DNA of 64,000 bases from Capillidium heterosporum (GCA_016630905.1 WBMQ01000008.1:1426001-1490000), one strand, 5' to 3'. Shown: positions 33,303 through 44,243, counted from the first letter of the stretch. The notes: generated by a model from the sequence alone, not told the origin. Program-made: numbers and translations.

Positions 33303-34704
33303 GACAATGTTTAGAAATATATACATAAATAGCCTTGAACGGTATACCTATCAGCTTAAATAGTTTTAACGAACAACATTTGCAGATCTCAACTCTTTGA
33401 GTTTTGAGTAGGCTAAACATATATAAATTTGACTGAAAGCTCCTTGATATCTTTGACCAAAAAACAAAGTGTTGTAAAGTAGGAAGCGGGGCTTCCCAGC
33501 ATTTGACAAAGCCGAATAGCAAAACTATCGCAACTATACATATTCTTTACAAGTCTTACAAGTGAGTATCAAACCAATGTTATGATGGCTCGGATAATTT
33601 CTAGGCATTTCTACCCTACAGTACCAAAATGGAAAGTGTGGTTAGAAATCTGAGCTTCCAATCCCAAAAACGAGAAATAAAACACTATATAATGGAAAAC
33701 TATTCATTAGTTATCTATATATGGTAATATAAACCTCTGGCTACTTTCTGTAGAATTTACTAAAATAGACCATATTGCATAATATGAAGCTGATTTTCTA
33801 ACCTTGGACAAAACCGAGAAGCAAAGATGGTGCATTTATGCAAACTATCTAGAAGCTTTATATACGAATGTCTAGGCATAAAATTAAACTTTATGTTTTA
33901 GGTATACACGTGTGCATTAACTAAACTGAAGGACCTTGCTATTTTGGATCGACACGTTGAACTCAACTTGACTCGTCCTGCATTATCAAATGTTCATTTG
34001 ACTTAATATAAAAGCTTCCTTTTATATCAGCGATTAAGGATAGAAAAACACTTAAAGATTTAGCGATCAAGACTCAGCTCGTTCATGCCAACAGGATGAT
34101 TTAGCTTGAATTGGCCTTTATTGTTCTAAATTAGGTACAAATGAGTAAATTTCTATACAGGTGCACTTATCTGATTATATAGGTGTGTTTTATTAAATTT
34201 TTGAATAGAATGGCGTATATCTAATCTTCTAAGCTTGTAAAAGCCTCATAATTTTGAAGCATTGATTGTACAATCTACCTTAAAACGAAGCCAAAAGTTT
34301 TTAAAACTTCAACTACACACCTGCTTTTATAACCATTTTCCACCATATCACCAAAGGCAATAAAATAGATATACTTCATTTTGGATCTGAATCTTTCCCA
34401 GCATAGGAAGTTTCAAGATTACAACCCTAAAGGGATATTTAGACTTGAAGCTTTAGCCAATACCTTGGAGAAAAATTTCAAGATCTACTTCCACTTCAAC
34501 GCTATTAAAAAGACATTTCCATTAGATGATCAGTAGGTCCAGTATACATTTAAATTTCTTTAGGGTAAAGTCTTGCATATTTAAAAAGTATATCCTACTA
34601 TAGCTCACTATTTGCTAATATAAAGTTTTGTATGCATTAGGATTTATTATGTAAGATATAATTGTCAATATTATAGTTACTAAATTCTATTTAGAAAATA
34701 ATGG
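33303..34704. other. Region between right homeodomain gene and right palindrome arm, with GGAAAGCCCA-type repeats
   Basis: About 1.4 kb. On the reverse strand, copies of the interspersed repeat lie near 33485, 33640 and 33830, i.e. upstream of the homeodomain gene as on the left. Near 34444-34465 is CTTGAAGCTTTAGCCAATAC, the upstream element of right gene C, about 360 bp before its ATG. The inner palindrome breakpoint is at 34704/34705. Confidence 0.6.
33470..33870 (-). repeat. Degenerate interspersed repeat family, right set
   Basis: Reverse-strand reading gives units with TTCGG..., GGGAAGCCCC or TTGGAAGCTCA cores and ACTTTCCATTTTGGTA-like tails, the same order as in the left set at 13600-16950. 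At least three units were seen here; three further ones lie inside the right palindrome arm as mirror images of those at 13681-14040. Confidence 0.5.
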
Positions 34705-34763
34705 TATATAAACCCAGAGTATTTCATAACTAAAGTTTATAAAAACAACCAGCCTACTGGAAT

Positions 34764-34776
34764 CACATTGACTGTG
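34764..34776 (+). promoter_or_regulatory. CACATTGACTGTG dyad, glycine-rich gene promoter element
   Basis: The sequence CACATTGACTGTG, a dyad of CACA and TGTG around TTGAC, occurs 30-40 bp before the ATG and 55-68 bp after TATATAAA in all glycine-rich genes: 10549-10561, 12819-12831 and 15504-15516 (reverse strand), 24671-24683, 34764-34776, 37449-37461 and 39719-39731. All 13 bases are unchanged in every copy. Position suggests a transcription start element or a factor site overlapping it. Confidence 0.65.
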
Positions 34777-34803
34777 TATTAGAAAAGCATCCCAGCCTCA
34801 AAA

Positions 34804-35301
34804 ATGAAGTTCTTCTCCATCTCAACCCTGATCCTCAGCTTAGCCACCACTTCCTTTGTAGTAAGCAATGGCGAAACTTACCAGGGTGGACTCTTAGGTA
34901 CCATCTTAGGCTCCTTGTTCGGCAACGGCTACGGCGGTATTGGTGTAGGGTACGGTAACGGGCACGGGGGGTTGCTAGGCAACATCGTAGGTGCTGTATT
35001 TGGTAACGGGTGCAACAACGGTGGTATCTTAGGTGCCCTGTTCTTTGGTGGGGCTCCCAACGACCCCAGATGTTACCAGAACCCCATTGTCATCTACAAG
35101 AAGACGCGTGACGGTGCTTCCAACGTCAAGCTTACACGAGCCGATGCCAACACCAGCTACTTGGAGATTAGCGGCATGCCCAAGAACGAACACAGTCCCA
35201 AAGGTATCATTAGGATTGAGGCGTGCTACACGGCCTTCAACGTGTCGGGTGGCTTCTACCAGTTGGATCCTAAGAAGCAGTACAAGCTAACTTACTTGTA
35301 G
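34804..35301 (+). CDS. Secreted glycine-rich protein C (right copy)
   Basis: Intronless, 165 residues, identical to the protein at 14979-15476 with no coding differences. Signal peptide, glycine-rich segment and family tail as described there. In contrast to the left copy, this gene has the family's upstream element (about 34444-34465, -360) because its upstream sequence lies outside the palindrome arm. If that element is an activator site, the two identical proteins would be under different control. Function unknown. Confidence 0.88.
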   Translation: MKFFSISTLILSLATTSFVVSNGETYQGGLLGTILGSLFGNGYGGIGVGYGNGHGGLLGNIVGAVFGNGCNNGGILGALFFGGAPNDPRCYQNPIVIYKKTRDGASNVKLTRADANTSYLEISGMPKNEHSPKGIIRIEACYTAFNVSGGFYQLDPKKQYKLTYL

Positions 35302-37490
35302 ATTCTTGTGCTGTGCTAGATCGGGTATCTGCCACAATAAACAGTACACTTGAATTATGTGAAACCATTTTTTAAACTATTGGCTCCATTATTTCCAAAC
35401 ATTTATACATTCAAAATTTTGATTTGATGAGGACTGAGATGACTGGATAAATTTCCAACTGATACTTGGGAATGGACTTTGATTTCCAATTCTAATGGTA
35501 GGAGCTATTTTCCTTTTTGGAAAAGGTGGCTACATATCAGAATGGACTGTATGATTGAGCTCTACACATATATTTGTTTGAATAAGCCTATGGCATGCAA
35601 CTCTAACTTGCATTATTAAGAAATCTAGCGGTATTGACATTTTGCAATGCAGCCCAAGTCTTAAGAATCCTAATATCGTGCAAACTCATAAATAAAAACA
35701 CCCTGCCAATTTCACTTAAGCTGTACTCGCCAAGAAAATGGAGTCATCAAAGCCTACATACCCCGCCCATTTGATACTTGAAATACAACTCTAGAACTCT
35801 GATTGCAAAGGCCAAAAACATGATATGCAACTTGCCGAAAATACTATAGTGTTCAAAGCCATGAAAGAATAGGGAATTTCTACATATAGTGCCATATTAA
35901 TTTGGATGAAAAATCAGATAATCCCAAACTAACTAATAATGGCAATGTGTTTAGCTTGTAGGACCGGCAATCTGCATATTTGAAATTACATATATCAGAG
36001 GTGGTAGCTTATTAAGCTTATTTAACCAGGTAAACCAATAAGGCAATAGACTAATTCTTCACTTTAAAGCCAAGTGTATGGTGTAGATGCATCGCTTTAA
36101 TGCAAGTTTTCTAGCTCCATGTCCAGGCAAAGGACATTAAACTTTGAGCTAAAGCCCTCACCACTAGAGACTAGACTGTCTGTACCAACTCCAGCCTACA
36201 CCTCAGATCCAACTAAGCTCTTCATTTCCAAACAAAGGATGGGCTTTCCAGCGGTGGTACAGGACCAAGCAGCGGAAAATAGCGCATCGTTGCAAGCTGT
36301 CCATTAGTTTTACAGACGGATGTCGAAGCCACAAACTCCAATCAAAAACTGCTTTATATCGTAATTTGCTAAACTAAGCATCGTAAAGAAGTGGGCTTCC
36401 ATATTACCCCACCAAAATAGAAGCTGTGTGTAGAATCTGGGCTTTCAAAAGAATGCCGAAAAACAAAACACTGCATAATGCAGGCCACCCACTAGTTTAA
36501 CATACAAATGTTCAAGTAGTAAAATTAAATCAGACCACCTCCCAGATCCGCCTGTTGAGACTACCAAAATGGAAAGTATTGTTGGGAAGTTGGGCTTTCC
36601 AACTCGGGTCAAAACCGAAAGGTAAAAGCGTCGCATCAATATATTTTCTACAAATCTTGCAGGCAGCATCAATGCAAAACTTTAAATTTTAGTGTTTAGG
36701 CTTAAACCTCGACGTTTACTAAATCAAGGATCTTATCTATTTGGATCGGCACGTTTAACTCAAACTTGATTTGGCCTGCATTGCTTAGCATGCATTTGTT
36801 TTGGACTGATGCCTTTTATATCGGTGGGTAGGAATAGGAAATGGTGAGGTTTTGTCGATCGGTGGATGATTCATTTGCACCGACATGGCAATTTAGCCTG
36901 CATCAACCTCGTGTTCTAAGCTGGATACGAGGCTATGTCAATTTTATACACCACATCCAGTCTTCTCAATCTGAAAATGGTTTAAACTCGAGACTTTAGC
37001 TGGCAATCTATGGAGCTAAATCAAACATGATTTCTCAAACCTGAATGCTACATGCTGGTTTACAATTCTTGGCAGTACTCAAACAGTACAATAGAGAAGG
37101 ATCAGCCTGGATCCCACTTCCAAAAGACGTTTAAGCATTAAAGCTTTAGACGATATCTTAGTCAAAGGCTTTCGAGCTACTTGTCCATCCCAATATTACT
37201 GGAAGCGGTGCTTCCATCAAAGGATGGACTGGTCAAGTGTTTAATCTAGGCTATTCAGAACGAACACATCAATAGGTTGCGACGATGGCGCTCCATTTAT
37301 TCCAAAGCAAAGCTCCATATATATTGGGCTTTATTCTACTGTATGTTAAAGCTTATACAGTAGTAAATCAGAATTTGGCCAAGAAGCTCATAGTATATAA
37401 ATCTTGGAAATATCCCACTTGAAGCTTATAATCAAAAACATACTAAACCACATTGACTGTGCAGATTAGCCTTCAGCCAACCTTTACAAA
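35302..37490. other. Upstream region of gene B (right arm)
   Basis: Mirror of 12790-14978. Holds the 3' motif of gene C (35324-35341), three inverted units of the GGAAAGCCCA repeat, the AAGCTTTAGACGATATCTT element (37137-37158), TATATAAA (37394-37401) and the dyad (37449-37461). Frames at 36119-36307 and 36445-36672 overlap the repeats and are not called. Confidence 0.6.
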
Positions 37491-38015
37491 ATGAAATTCT
37501 TCACCATTTCCACCTTCGTCCTAGCCCTAGCCACCCCAGCCATCGCCACTCCCCAAGCCCAGAACTTTGGCCTTGTCAACGGTAACGGAGCATACTACAC
37601 CGGTGGCATCCTTGGCTCCATCCTGGGTTCTCTCTTTGGTACGGGGTACGGTGGTATCGGTGTAGGCTACGGTAACGGCCACTGGGGCCTCCTTGGTGAC
37701 ATTGTAGGAGCCATCTTCGGGAATGGCTGCAACAACGGCGGCATCCTAGGTGCACTATTCTTCGGTGCTCCCAACGACCCCCGATGCCCCCAGAACAACA
37801 TTCTTATTTACCACAAGGACAAGAATGGTAAATGTAGAATCGACTTTAATCGTGGTGATGGAAACCTTGGTTTTTTGCTGATCACCGGCATGCCTACTAA
37901 TAAGTATTCGCCTAAAGGCATCTTGAAGATCGAGGGCAATTATGATGCTTTTGAAAGGAGAGGCGAGTACTATAGGTTGGACCCCAAGAAGAAGTACAAG
38001 TTGACTTACTTGTAG
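37491..38015 (+). CDS. Secreted glycine-rich protein B (right copy)
   Basis: Intronless, 174 residues, protein identical to 12265-12789; one silent GGC/GGT transition separates the two genes. Family features: signal peptide, GSILGSLFG and GYGGIGVGYGNG, GCNNGGILG, PNDPRCPQ, KKKYKLTYL end. Complete promoter set: element at about -350, TATA at -97, dyad at -42. Function unknown. Confidence 0.88.
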   Translation: MKFFTISTFVLALATPAIATPQAQNFGLVNGNGAYYTGGILGSILGSLFGTGYGGIGVGYGNGHWGLLGDIVGAIFGNGCNNGGILGALFFGAPNDPRCPQNNILIYHKDKNGKCRIDFNRGDGNLGFLLITGMPTNKYSPKGILKIEGNYDAFERRGEYYRLDPKKKYKLTYL

Positions 38016-39757
38016 GTTGAAGGTGTTGTGGTGGATCAGGTATTTGTCACAATAAACATTAGATGTAAACTTGAGCTTTAAGTGTATGTTATATATATAT
38101 TGAAAGCTAGATATAGTATGTAGTCAAAGGTTTACTTTGATGTGTTGGGAACTAATTGATTCTGGATCCTTATGATAGAAATCAGTTCCATTTGGAAACA
38201 TGATTCTGAAGGAACTTGATCTGAATTCGACTACTTACCCTTGTATACTTTTCTGTTCAAGTAAACTATCTGTTTATAAGCTATTTCTTGAACAAACACC
38301 TTTACAACATTCAGTTTAAAAATTATATAAATAGCTGACATAACCGTATACAATCCTACAAGCAGTGCTAAATGTATCTTAATGGGATCTGGATACCTTT
38401 ATAGTAATCCTTGCATTTAATTAATTCAAGTAGATACCTTCCAATCAGATACAGTAGCATCAAGACCACATGGCATCATCCTTCATACAACCCAAAAAGG
38501 CTTCCAAGCAATTAAGGTAGCTGAGGTCAAAAGTTGGAGATGTGCTATTCAGCCTACCGAACAAAGTGCAGCCCAATTTATATGCGCTAGGGCGAGGTGC
38601 GTGCTCTCCACATATAAGCCTGCATTCCTACTTCAGAAACAAACACGATAATCTCAAACACAGCTTTGCTAATACACACAAATGCCCGACGACCGGCAAT
38701 CTGCAAACCTGCAAGTCATAATATGACAAGAATCGTGGAGATAATCTCCAAGTGGCTTGCCAGCTATAAAATCAAATGCAAGCAGTGGTAATGTAGCTTC
38801 AATGCAAACCACCTATAAGTTCCACTTGCAAAGCTCAATACTAAGAAGCTTAACAGCAGGTCTTAGATGGCTATATTTAAACTTTCCAAGGCGACTATAC
38901 TAGTTTCTGCCGCCACTTCTAAACCAAACCGTCTTCAAATGTAGCAACTTCTCCCTTTTTGGAAACTAGTGTTCCTAATGCAACTATGCGAGACCAAATG
39001 AAAGTAAATTTCTTAGATCAACTGAACATGTATTTTAGCCAAAACGCCAACCCACCCTGGATCAACTGCGGTTTGATTACACAGCTTGCAGAAGCCTCAG
39101 ACCTTGTTGTACATCCTGCTTTGAAGCTTTGCCGGATATTCTGCCAATTTCCAATCGCACATGTGCTTTACAACCCGCCTCCACACTGCTGCTTGCAACG
39201 CGTCCTACACCTCACCTTGAACCCATCCCAAAAGACATGTCCCTAACGGGTTCCGAATAAAATGACGTATGCCTGGCTGTTCCAACTATACATTGCAGTA
39301 AATTTATAAACCCAATTTGCTCAAGTCCAAGAACTGCAAGCCACCTGAAACCAGGTGTATAAACTGTTCTCTGGCTTTGAAGCTTTGGCCGACAACTTGT
39401 CTGTGAAACCTAAATTTGCATGGCATCTAAACCCATCCTCTACGTCACATAGTAATACAGACGCTAAAGGTAAAGATCCAATTAGCAACTAGTCAAGTGC
39501 ACGTTTTAGCCAACTTTGGAGGCTTTTGTAGATAGATTGTTGGGTGGTGGTACAGCAGTGCAGCACGCCTCGTTTTTCATATAGGTTTCATGTCTATCTG
39601 ACTTTGCCATTGTGGATATGGATAGTAGGGCAGCGATAAGGTTTGTACTAAAAAGCCAAGGTATATAAACCTTGCTGGATGCCACATCAGAAGTTATAAA
39701 CAAGCATCTTACTAAACCCACATTGACTGTGTAAACTAGCTCGCATCCATTAAGAAA
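38016..39757. promoter_or_regulatory. Upstream region of gene A (right arm)
   Basis: Mirror of 10523-12264. Contains the 3' motif of gene B (38039-38055), two copies of the GAAGCTTTGGCCGA-like element (39118-39136 and 39375-39392), TATATAAA (39662-39669) and the dyad (39719-39731). No gene. Confidence 0.6.
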
Positions 39758-40252
39758 ATGAAGTTCTTCTCCATCTCAACCTTGATCCTCAGCTTAGCTT
39801 CGACTTCGTTCGTAGTCAGCAACGGTGAAACTTACCAAGGCGGCCTCTTGGGCACCGTCCTCGGCTCTTTATTCGGCTCAGGGTACGGCGGTATCGGTGT
39901 AGGCTATGGCAACGGCAACGGAGGTATCCTCGGCAACATCGTCGGCTCCATCTTCGGCAACGGGTGCAACAACGGAGGTATCCTAGGCTCCTTATTCTTT
40001 GGTGGTCAGAACGACCCTAGATGCTACCAGAGCCCTATCGTCATCTATAGAAAAGATCGCTCGGGTGCCTCCAACCTTAAGCTTTACAAGGGAGATGGCG
40101 AAAGCGGCTACTTGGAGATCACCGGTATGCCCAAGAACGAGTACAGCCCTCAAGGCATCTTGAAGATCGAGGCGGCCTATGCAGCCTTTAGCCAGAAGGG
40201 AGGGTTCTACAGCTTGGATCCCAAGCAGTCGTACAAATTATCGTACTTGTAA
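39758..40252 (+). CDS. Secreted glycine-rich protein A (right copy)
   Basis: Intronless, 164 residues, protein identical to 10028-10522; one silent Lys-codon transition (AAA here, AAG in the left copy). Signal peptide, glycine-rich segment, GCNNGGILG block, QNDPRCYQ, GMPKNEYSP and YKLSYL end. It lacks the extra AP before NDPR seen in B-D. Function unknown, presumed extracellular. Confidence 0.88.
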   Translation: MKFFSISTLILSLASTSFVVSNGETYQGGLLGTVLGSLFGSGYGGIGVGYGNGNGGILGNIVGSIFGNGCNNGGILGSLFFGGQNDPRCYQSPIVIYRKDRSGASNLKLYKGDGESGYLEITGMPKNEYSPQGILKIEAAYAAFSQKGGFYSLDPKQSYKLSYL

Positions 40253-41522
40253 GCGCGACATATGAAATTTGGTTTGTTGAGTTGGGTTCGAGATTCGACA
40301 CAATAAACTTGGGATTTATGGAATTTTTATAGATTTTCCAATGCTTTGTAATTTGATGTTTTTTCATGTTAGCTTTGATATACTTTAATCAGTGATGTGA
40401 AATACTCAAGCTAGCATTATTTATAGATTTCTTATTTTGCTTTGATCGACTTTCAAAGTTTAGTAAGTTTATATGCCAAAGTGATTTTTATTTTGTTTCT
40501 GAACTTCAAATTTGAATGGATTTCGTGCAGTTCTTTGCATGTATTTAGAATTTAGTTGATTATTGGTAGATTTATATCTATATCACAAGATATTATTTTA
40601 GAATGGGATCAATTATTGGCAAGAAAGGATTTATTGTACTTGAAGCTTTATGATATACCGCTATTATAGGCTTTGTCAAAGATGAAATCGGTTGATTATA
40701 AATTCTATAGCAGATATAGTTATAAATTAGTTTGATAATAAACTCTCTATCTGTTTCCCACTGATTTTCATCCTTACATCGATGTTTATATGTAGTTTTA
40801 CAGGCTGCTTTGTCGTTAAAACAAAAAAGCACCACTACTATTTAATTTGACACTTACAAAGAATAACTTCTAAAGAGTAACAAAAGCCTAAACGACTATA
40901 AACACATATGAAGCTCCACTTTTGGAATTTCACTACAAGCCAAATAGCGTTAATGATCCTTTAGGTTGAGCTAAGATCTAAGCGAATATTGATAGCTTAT
41001 TTGTACTCTTAATTGAGCCAACTGCTATATAGGATTAGATGATTTTTCCCAATCCAATAAACAAATATAAAGTTTAACTCTGAAGCAAAGTTGTAAAGCT
41101 AAACTATTGTCGTTATTTAAAGCACACAGTAAAGATGCATCAAAAGCAATAGACGCAAAAGTCATTGAATCTATTAAATAGCAGCCCAGGATTTTGATGA
41201 TAAATAGTCCTACATAGCCCATCAAAGAAGCAAAGTGCAGCCAAATAGACAAATAAAATGTATTTTTAATATACCTATATAAAACCAACCGACAAACATC
41301 ATTTATAAATTCAGATGTTAGGTAAAGCTACTTAACTTCAAAGCACCAACCAACAAATTCATTCAAAACCAACCTATTCAATCTACCAACAAACTAAAAC
41401 TGATAGCTAAATCAGTAATCAATTTACCTTCAATATAAATGCTTCACAGCTTCAACATAGCTCACCTTTATCCTTTTACAACAGCCATAATAATTCAACT
41501 ACCCAACTCCAACTACTTAAAA
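40253..41522. other. Right palindrome breakpoint and AT-rich flank
   Basis: Includes the outer end of the palindrome at 40538. Beyond it about 1 kb of AT-rich sequence. A stretch near 41085-41215 resembles repeated sequence found upstream of the intact NTF2 gene, in keeping with a duplicated NTF2 promoter. Frames at 40593-40835 and 41025-41288 have no motifs. Confidence 0.45.
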
Positions 41523-41915
41523 ATGAAATTCCCAACTCACCAAGAAGCTCATCAAATTCTTTTACCAAACCTTTGATACTAACCGTGCTAGTCTAAACGT
41601 TGTTTTCGCAACAATATATTAATTTATAAAGTTTGGATTAAAACAAACCCTACTTTTAGAAAGAGGCGTCCAAGTTGGTGTACCAAGGTGAATCGTTTAC
41701 AGATGTCAACCAAATTGTTGAAAAATACAAGGCAGCTTTGCTTAATTTGTACTTTGTTCCTATTCTTTATTTGGTTTATTTTTAGAGCCTACCTTACCAA
41801 AAAGTAAAGATAAAAGTCGAATCCTTCAACCACAAAGTCTCTGAAAGTTCAGTTTATCATCCTTTTAGTTATTGGTCAGCTCAACGCATTTTGATGCATC
41901 TATGCAATTTCCTAA
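41523..41915 (+). pseudogene. Decayed NTF2 copy 1
   Basis: Follows the exon order of the intact gene at 43709-44243: an exon 1 piece with KKLIKFFYQTFDTNRASLNV, exon 2 with SKLVYQGESFTD and IVEKYK, exon 3 with SLPYQKVKIKVESFNHKVSE. The two splice donors corresponding to introns 1 and 2 read GC instead of GT (GCAACA and GCAGCT), a deletion shifts the frame near the ATG, and exon 3 breaks down after VYHP. Exon 4 was not found. It is clearly a decayed duplicate. Confidence 0.8.
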
Positions 41916-43708
41916 CTTTTATATATACAAAAGGTATAAGGTAGCCTTTGAAGTTCATACAAAACTTTCTATATTAGAAGATCCATCCACTTTCCATACC
42001 AAATATGACACTGTGTATTCATGGAGATCAGTAAATTTAAGACTATAGCTACTTGCTGATTTTGTTATTTGGATGAGTTGATATTAATTTTGGAGTATAC
42101 ATTTATTTTTGATAGGGATAGCATCTACAAGTACTGTACCTTAAGATACCAACATCTATGTGTTTGTGATGAAGTAAGGAATAGCTTTATCATCTAAAGG
42201 TAGATGAAGCTATTTTATAAATAAGTCTTTATTCTTTTGCTCGATGATGCCTATGTAAACTAAACTAAAGCTAATGATTTGAGACAATCTCCGATCAGCA
42301 GCTTGAAAAAAATTTAGTTAAAAACAATGGTCACTACAATACATTTATCTCTTCAATAGTAAACTCAGATATGTTTGAAAAAAGTATGGTTCTGTTTCAA
42401 AGCATTTAGTATCCTATATTTCTATAAAATCTCTAATCTTTATAAGGGAATAGCAATTATAGAAAGTAAATGATTCCTACAAGTAAATATCTCTTGCAAT
42501 ACAGTCTACAGAAAATCTAAATAGAAAAGGGATTTAAAAAATTAATATCCTTTGAAATTTACTTTAGCATATGTAGAAAGATATAGACTGAATATAGATG
42601 CTATTTATTTTAACTGGTACATACTTTAGGCGTGGAGCTACATAAGCAACTTTTGGCTTCGCATTGTTTAAACGATGGATATATCGACCTTAAATAAGTT
42701 CGGTGTGAGCTTATCCAAGCCCAGTTGGTTAATTGATAGTCAACTTGAAAGGATGCAAATTTACTTAAACAGGTGCCTTGGTAGATCTCTTTAACACTAA
42801 ACTGCATATCCATCTCAGATCGGTTTGTGTCCATTATCTCTGCCTTATTGATTTAATAGGTTATACTTACTAACTGATCTAAAGTCGGACTAAAATTGCT
42901 GTTATATAGCTGACCAACTTTTCAAAAAATAGACTGATGAAGGACAAAATACAAAGAACTATAAATGTATTTCCAATACCGCTTATCAAAAGTCTGCTAT
43001 ATATTGAGGGGTGGAAGGAGCAATGAGCATTGAACAAGGACTTAATAAGGCATTTACTAGCAATGTGATCTATAAACTGGGCAAATGGTTCTTTAGAATC
43101 AAATTAGATTTCTTGAGCCAGCCAATGAGCCTAAAGAAGTACTATATAGAAAAATGAGTCATTGCTATACTTCAAAGTGCAAAGTAAAATAGATCAAAAT
43201 GTATAAATGTAAAGTTTGTAAACCAATTGAATAGCTGGTTGTTTGGATGATTTGTAAAATAGGTTAACCTTAAATTTGAACAAATAGTCCTACATAGTTG
43301 GATATGAATCTCTATACAACAGATACTTTACCTAAAATCTAGTTTAAAAGCAAAGCTGTAAAGGCAGGTATTGTGAAATGTCAAATTGCAAAGTCAAGTG
43401 GATCAAAGAATAGAATATTTAAGCGATGTGAATACCTGCAATCCAATTAAATAACAGTTTAGAATTCAGATGGTTGGTAAGAATAGCTAAACTTGATAAT
43501 TCAACAAATGGCTCTTTACAATTGAACTTTGCAAATCCAGTTTGCCAATAAGATTCAATCAAAGTATATTTGTTCATTTCAAGAAATATACGTCATTCTT
43601 ATCCCAAACCCACTATAAAAGCCCCCCAATTCAATAAACCTATATCTATATCACCTACAACAACTACTCAGCTACTATAAAATAGAGATCGTTTACAGTT
43701 GCAACAAA
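41916..43708. other. Spacer with degenerate repeats upstream of NTF2
   Basis: About 1.8 kb. Near 43180-43270 and 43370-43480 two degenerate copies of a roughly 190-bp unit share GCAAAGT...GATCAAA and CCAATT(G/A)AATA(G/A)C motifs; a related stretch precedes the decayed copy at 41085-41215. The frame at 42610-42834 shows no recognisable motif and is not called. Confidence 0.45.
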
Positions 43709-44243
43709 ATGCCCGACTCACCAAGTGATATCGCCAAGAAGTTTGTCGATTTCTTCTACATGACCTTTGACAATAACCGTGCTGGTCTTAACGTCGTCTT
43801 CGTAACAGCTTTTAGCTTTGAAAGTATACTGAGGTTTAAGCTTTTTTCCTAGAAAGAGGACTCCAAGTTAACTTATCAAGGGGAGACTTTTAAAGGAGTT
43901 GAGAGTATTGTCGAGAAGTACAAGGTAGATTTTTCATAATATAGAGTTTAGTCTTTTATAAGCTTTTTGTTTTTAAATAGAGCTTACCTTTTGACAAGGT
44001 GAAGACAGAAGTTATAAGCTTCGACCATGAAGTCGCTGAAAGTTCAGAGTATATTATTATTTTGGTTACTGGGAAGTTTAAGGTATTGCTTTTTTGATTG
44101 GGAATTGCGGCTGCTAAATTCTTGATATATAGGTTGATGATAGGGAAGAGCCAGTGAAATTCTCACAGCACTTTTATTCAGTACAGACTGGGCCGTACTA
44201 CTATGTTAAGTATGATATTCTACGTATACATGAAGCCAAATAA
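43709..44243 (+). CDS. ntf2: Nuclear transport factor 2 (NTF2)
   Basis: Four short exons, 43709-43801, 43853-43924, 43981-44082 and 44133-44243, joined at GT...AG introns of 50-56 bp, give 125 residues, the standard NTF2 length. Recognised from FFYMTFDNNRAGL, LTYQGETFKGVESIVEKYK, SLPFDKVKTEV, VTGKFKVDD and FSQHFYSVQTGPYYYVKYDI, in the same order as animal and yeast NTF2. The protein forms a dimer that carries Ran-GDP back into the nucleus by binding FG nucleoporins; the conserved Glu of the Ran-contact loop (QGETF) is present. All exon joins are phase 0. Each exon is too short to stand out as a long open frame. Two decayed copies flank it at 41523 and 48675. Confidence 0.92.

Larger units (their letters stand above)
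34705..40538 (-). repeat. Right arm of the 5.8-kb inverted repeat (IR1)
   Basis: Reverse complement of 9742-15575. Starts at the TATATAAA of gene C and ends 286 bp after the stop of gene A, at the same bases as the left arm. Flanking sequence differs immediately outside on both sides, so this is a true duplicated block and not a simple assembly reflection of the whole region. Genes C, B and A run left to right on the plus strand. Confidence 0.97.

Noticed and set aside
9742-40538. Palindrome as a pure assembly artefact
   Set aside because: The arms differ at 16 sites, flanks differ at all four breakpoints, and the spacer is an older diverged palindrome. An artefact would give exact copies. 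Still worth confirming with long reads.
42610-42834. 74-residue frame with several Cys residues
   Set aside because: No signal peptide or known spacing, no similarity to neighbours.
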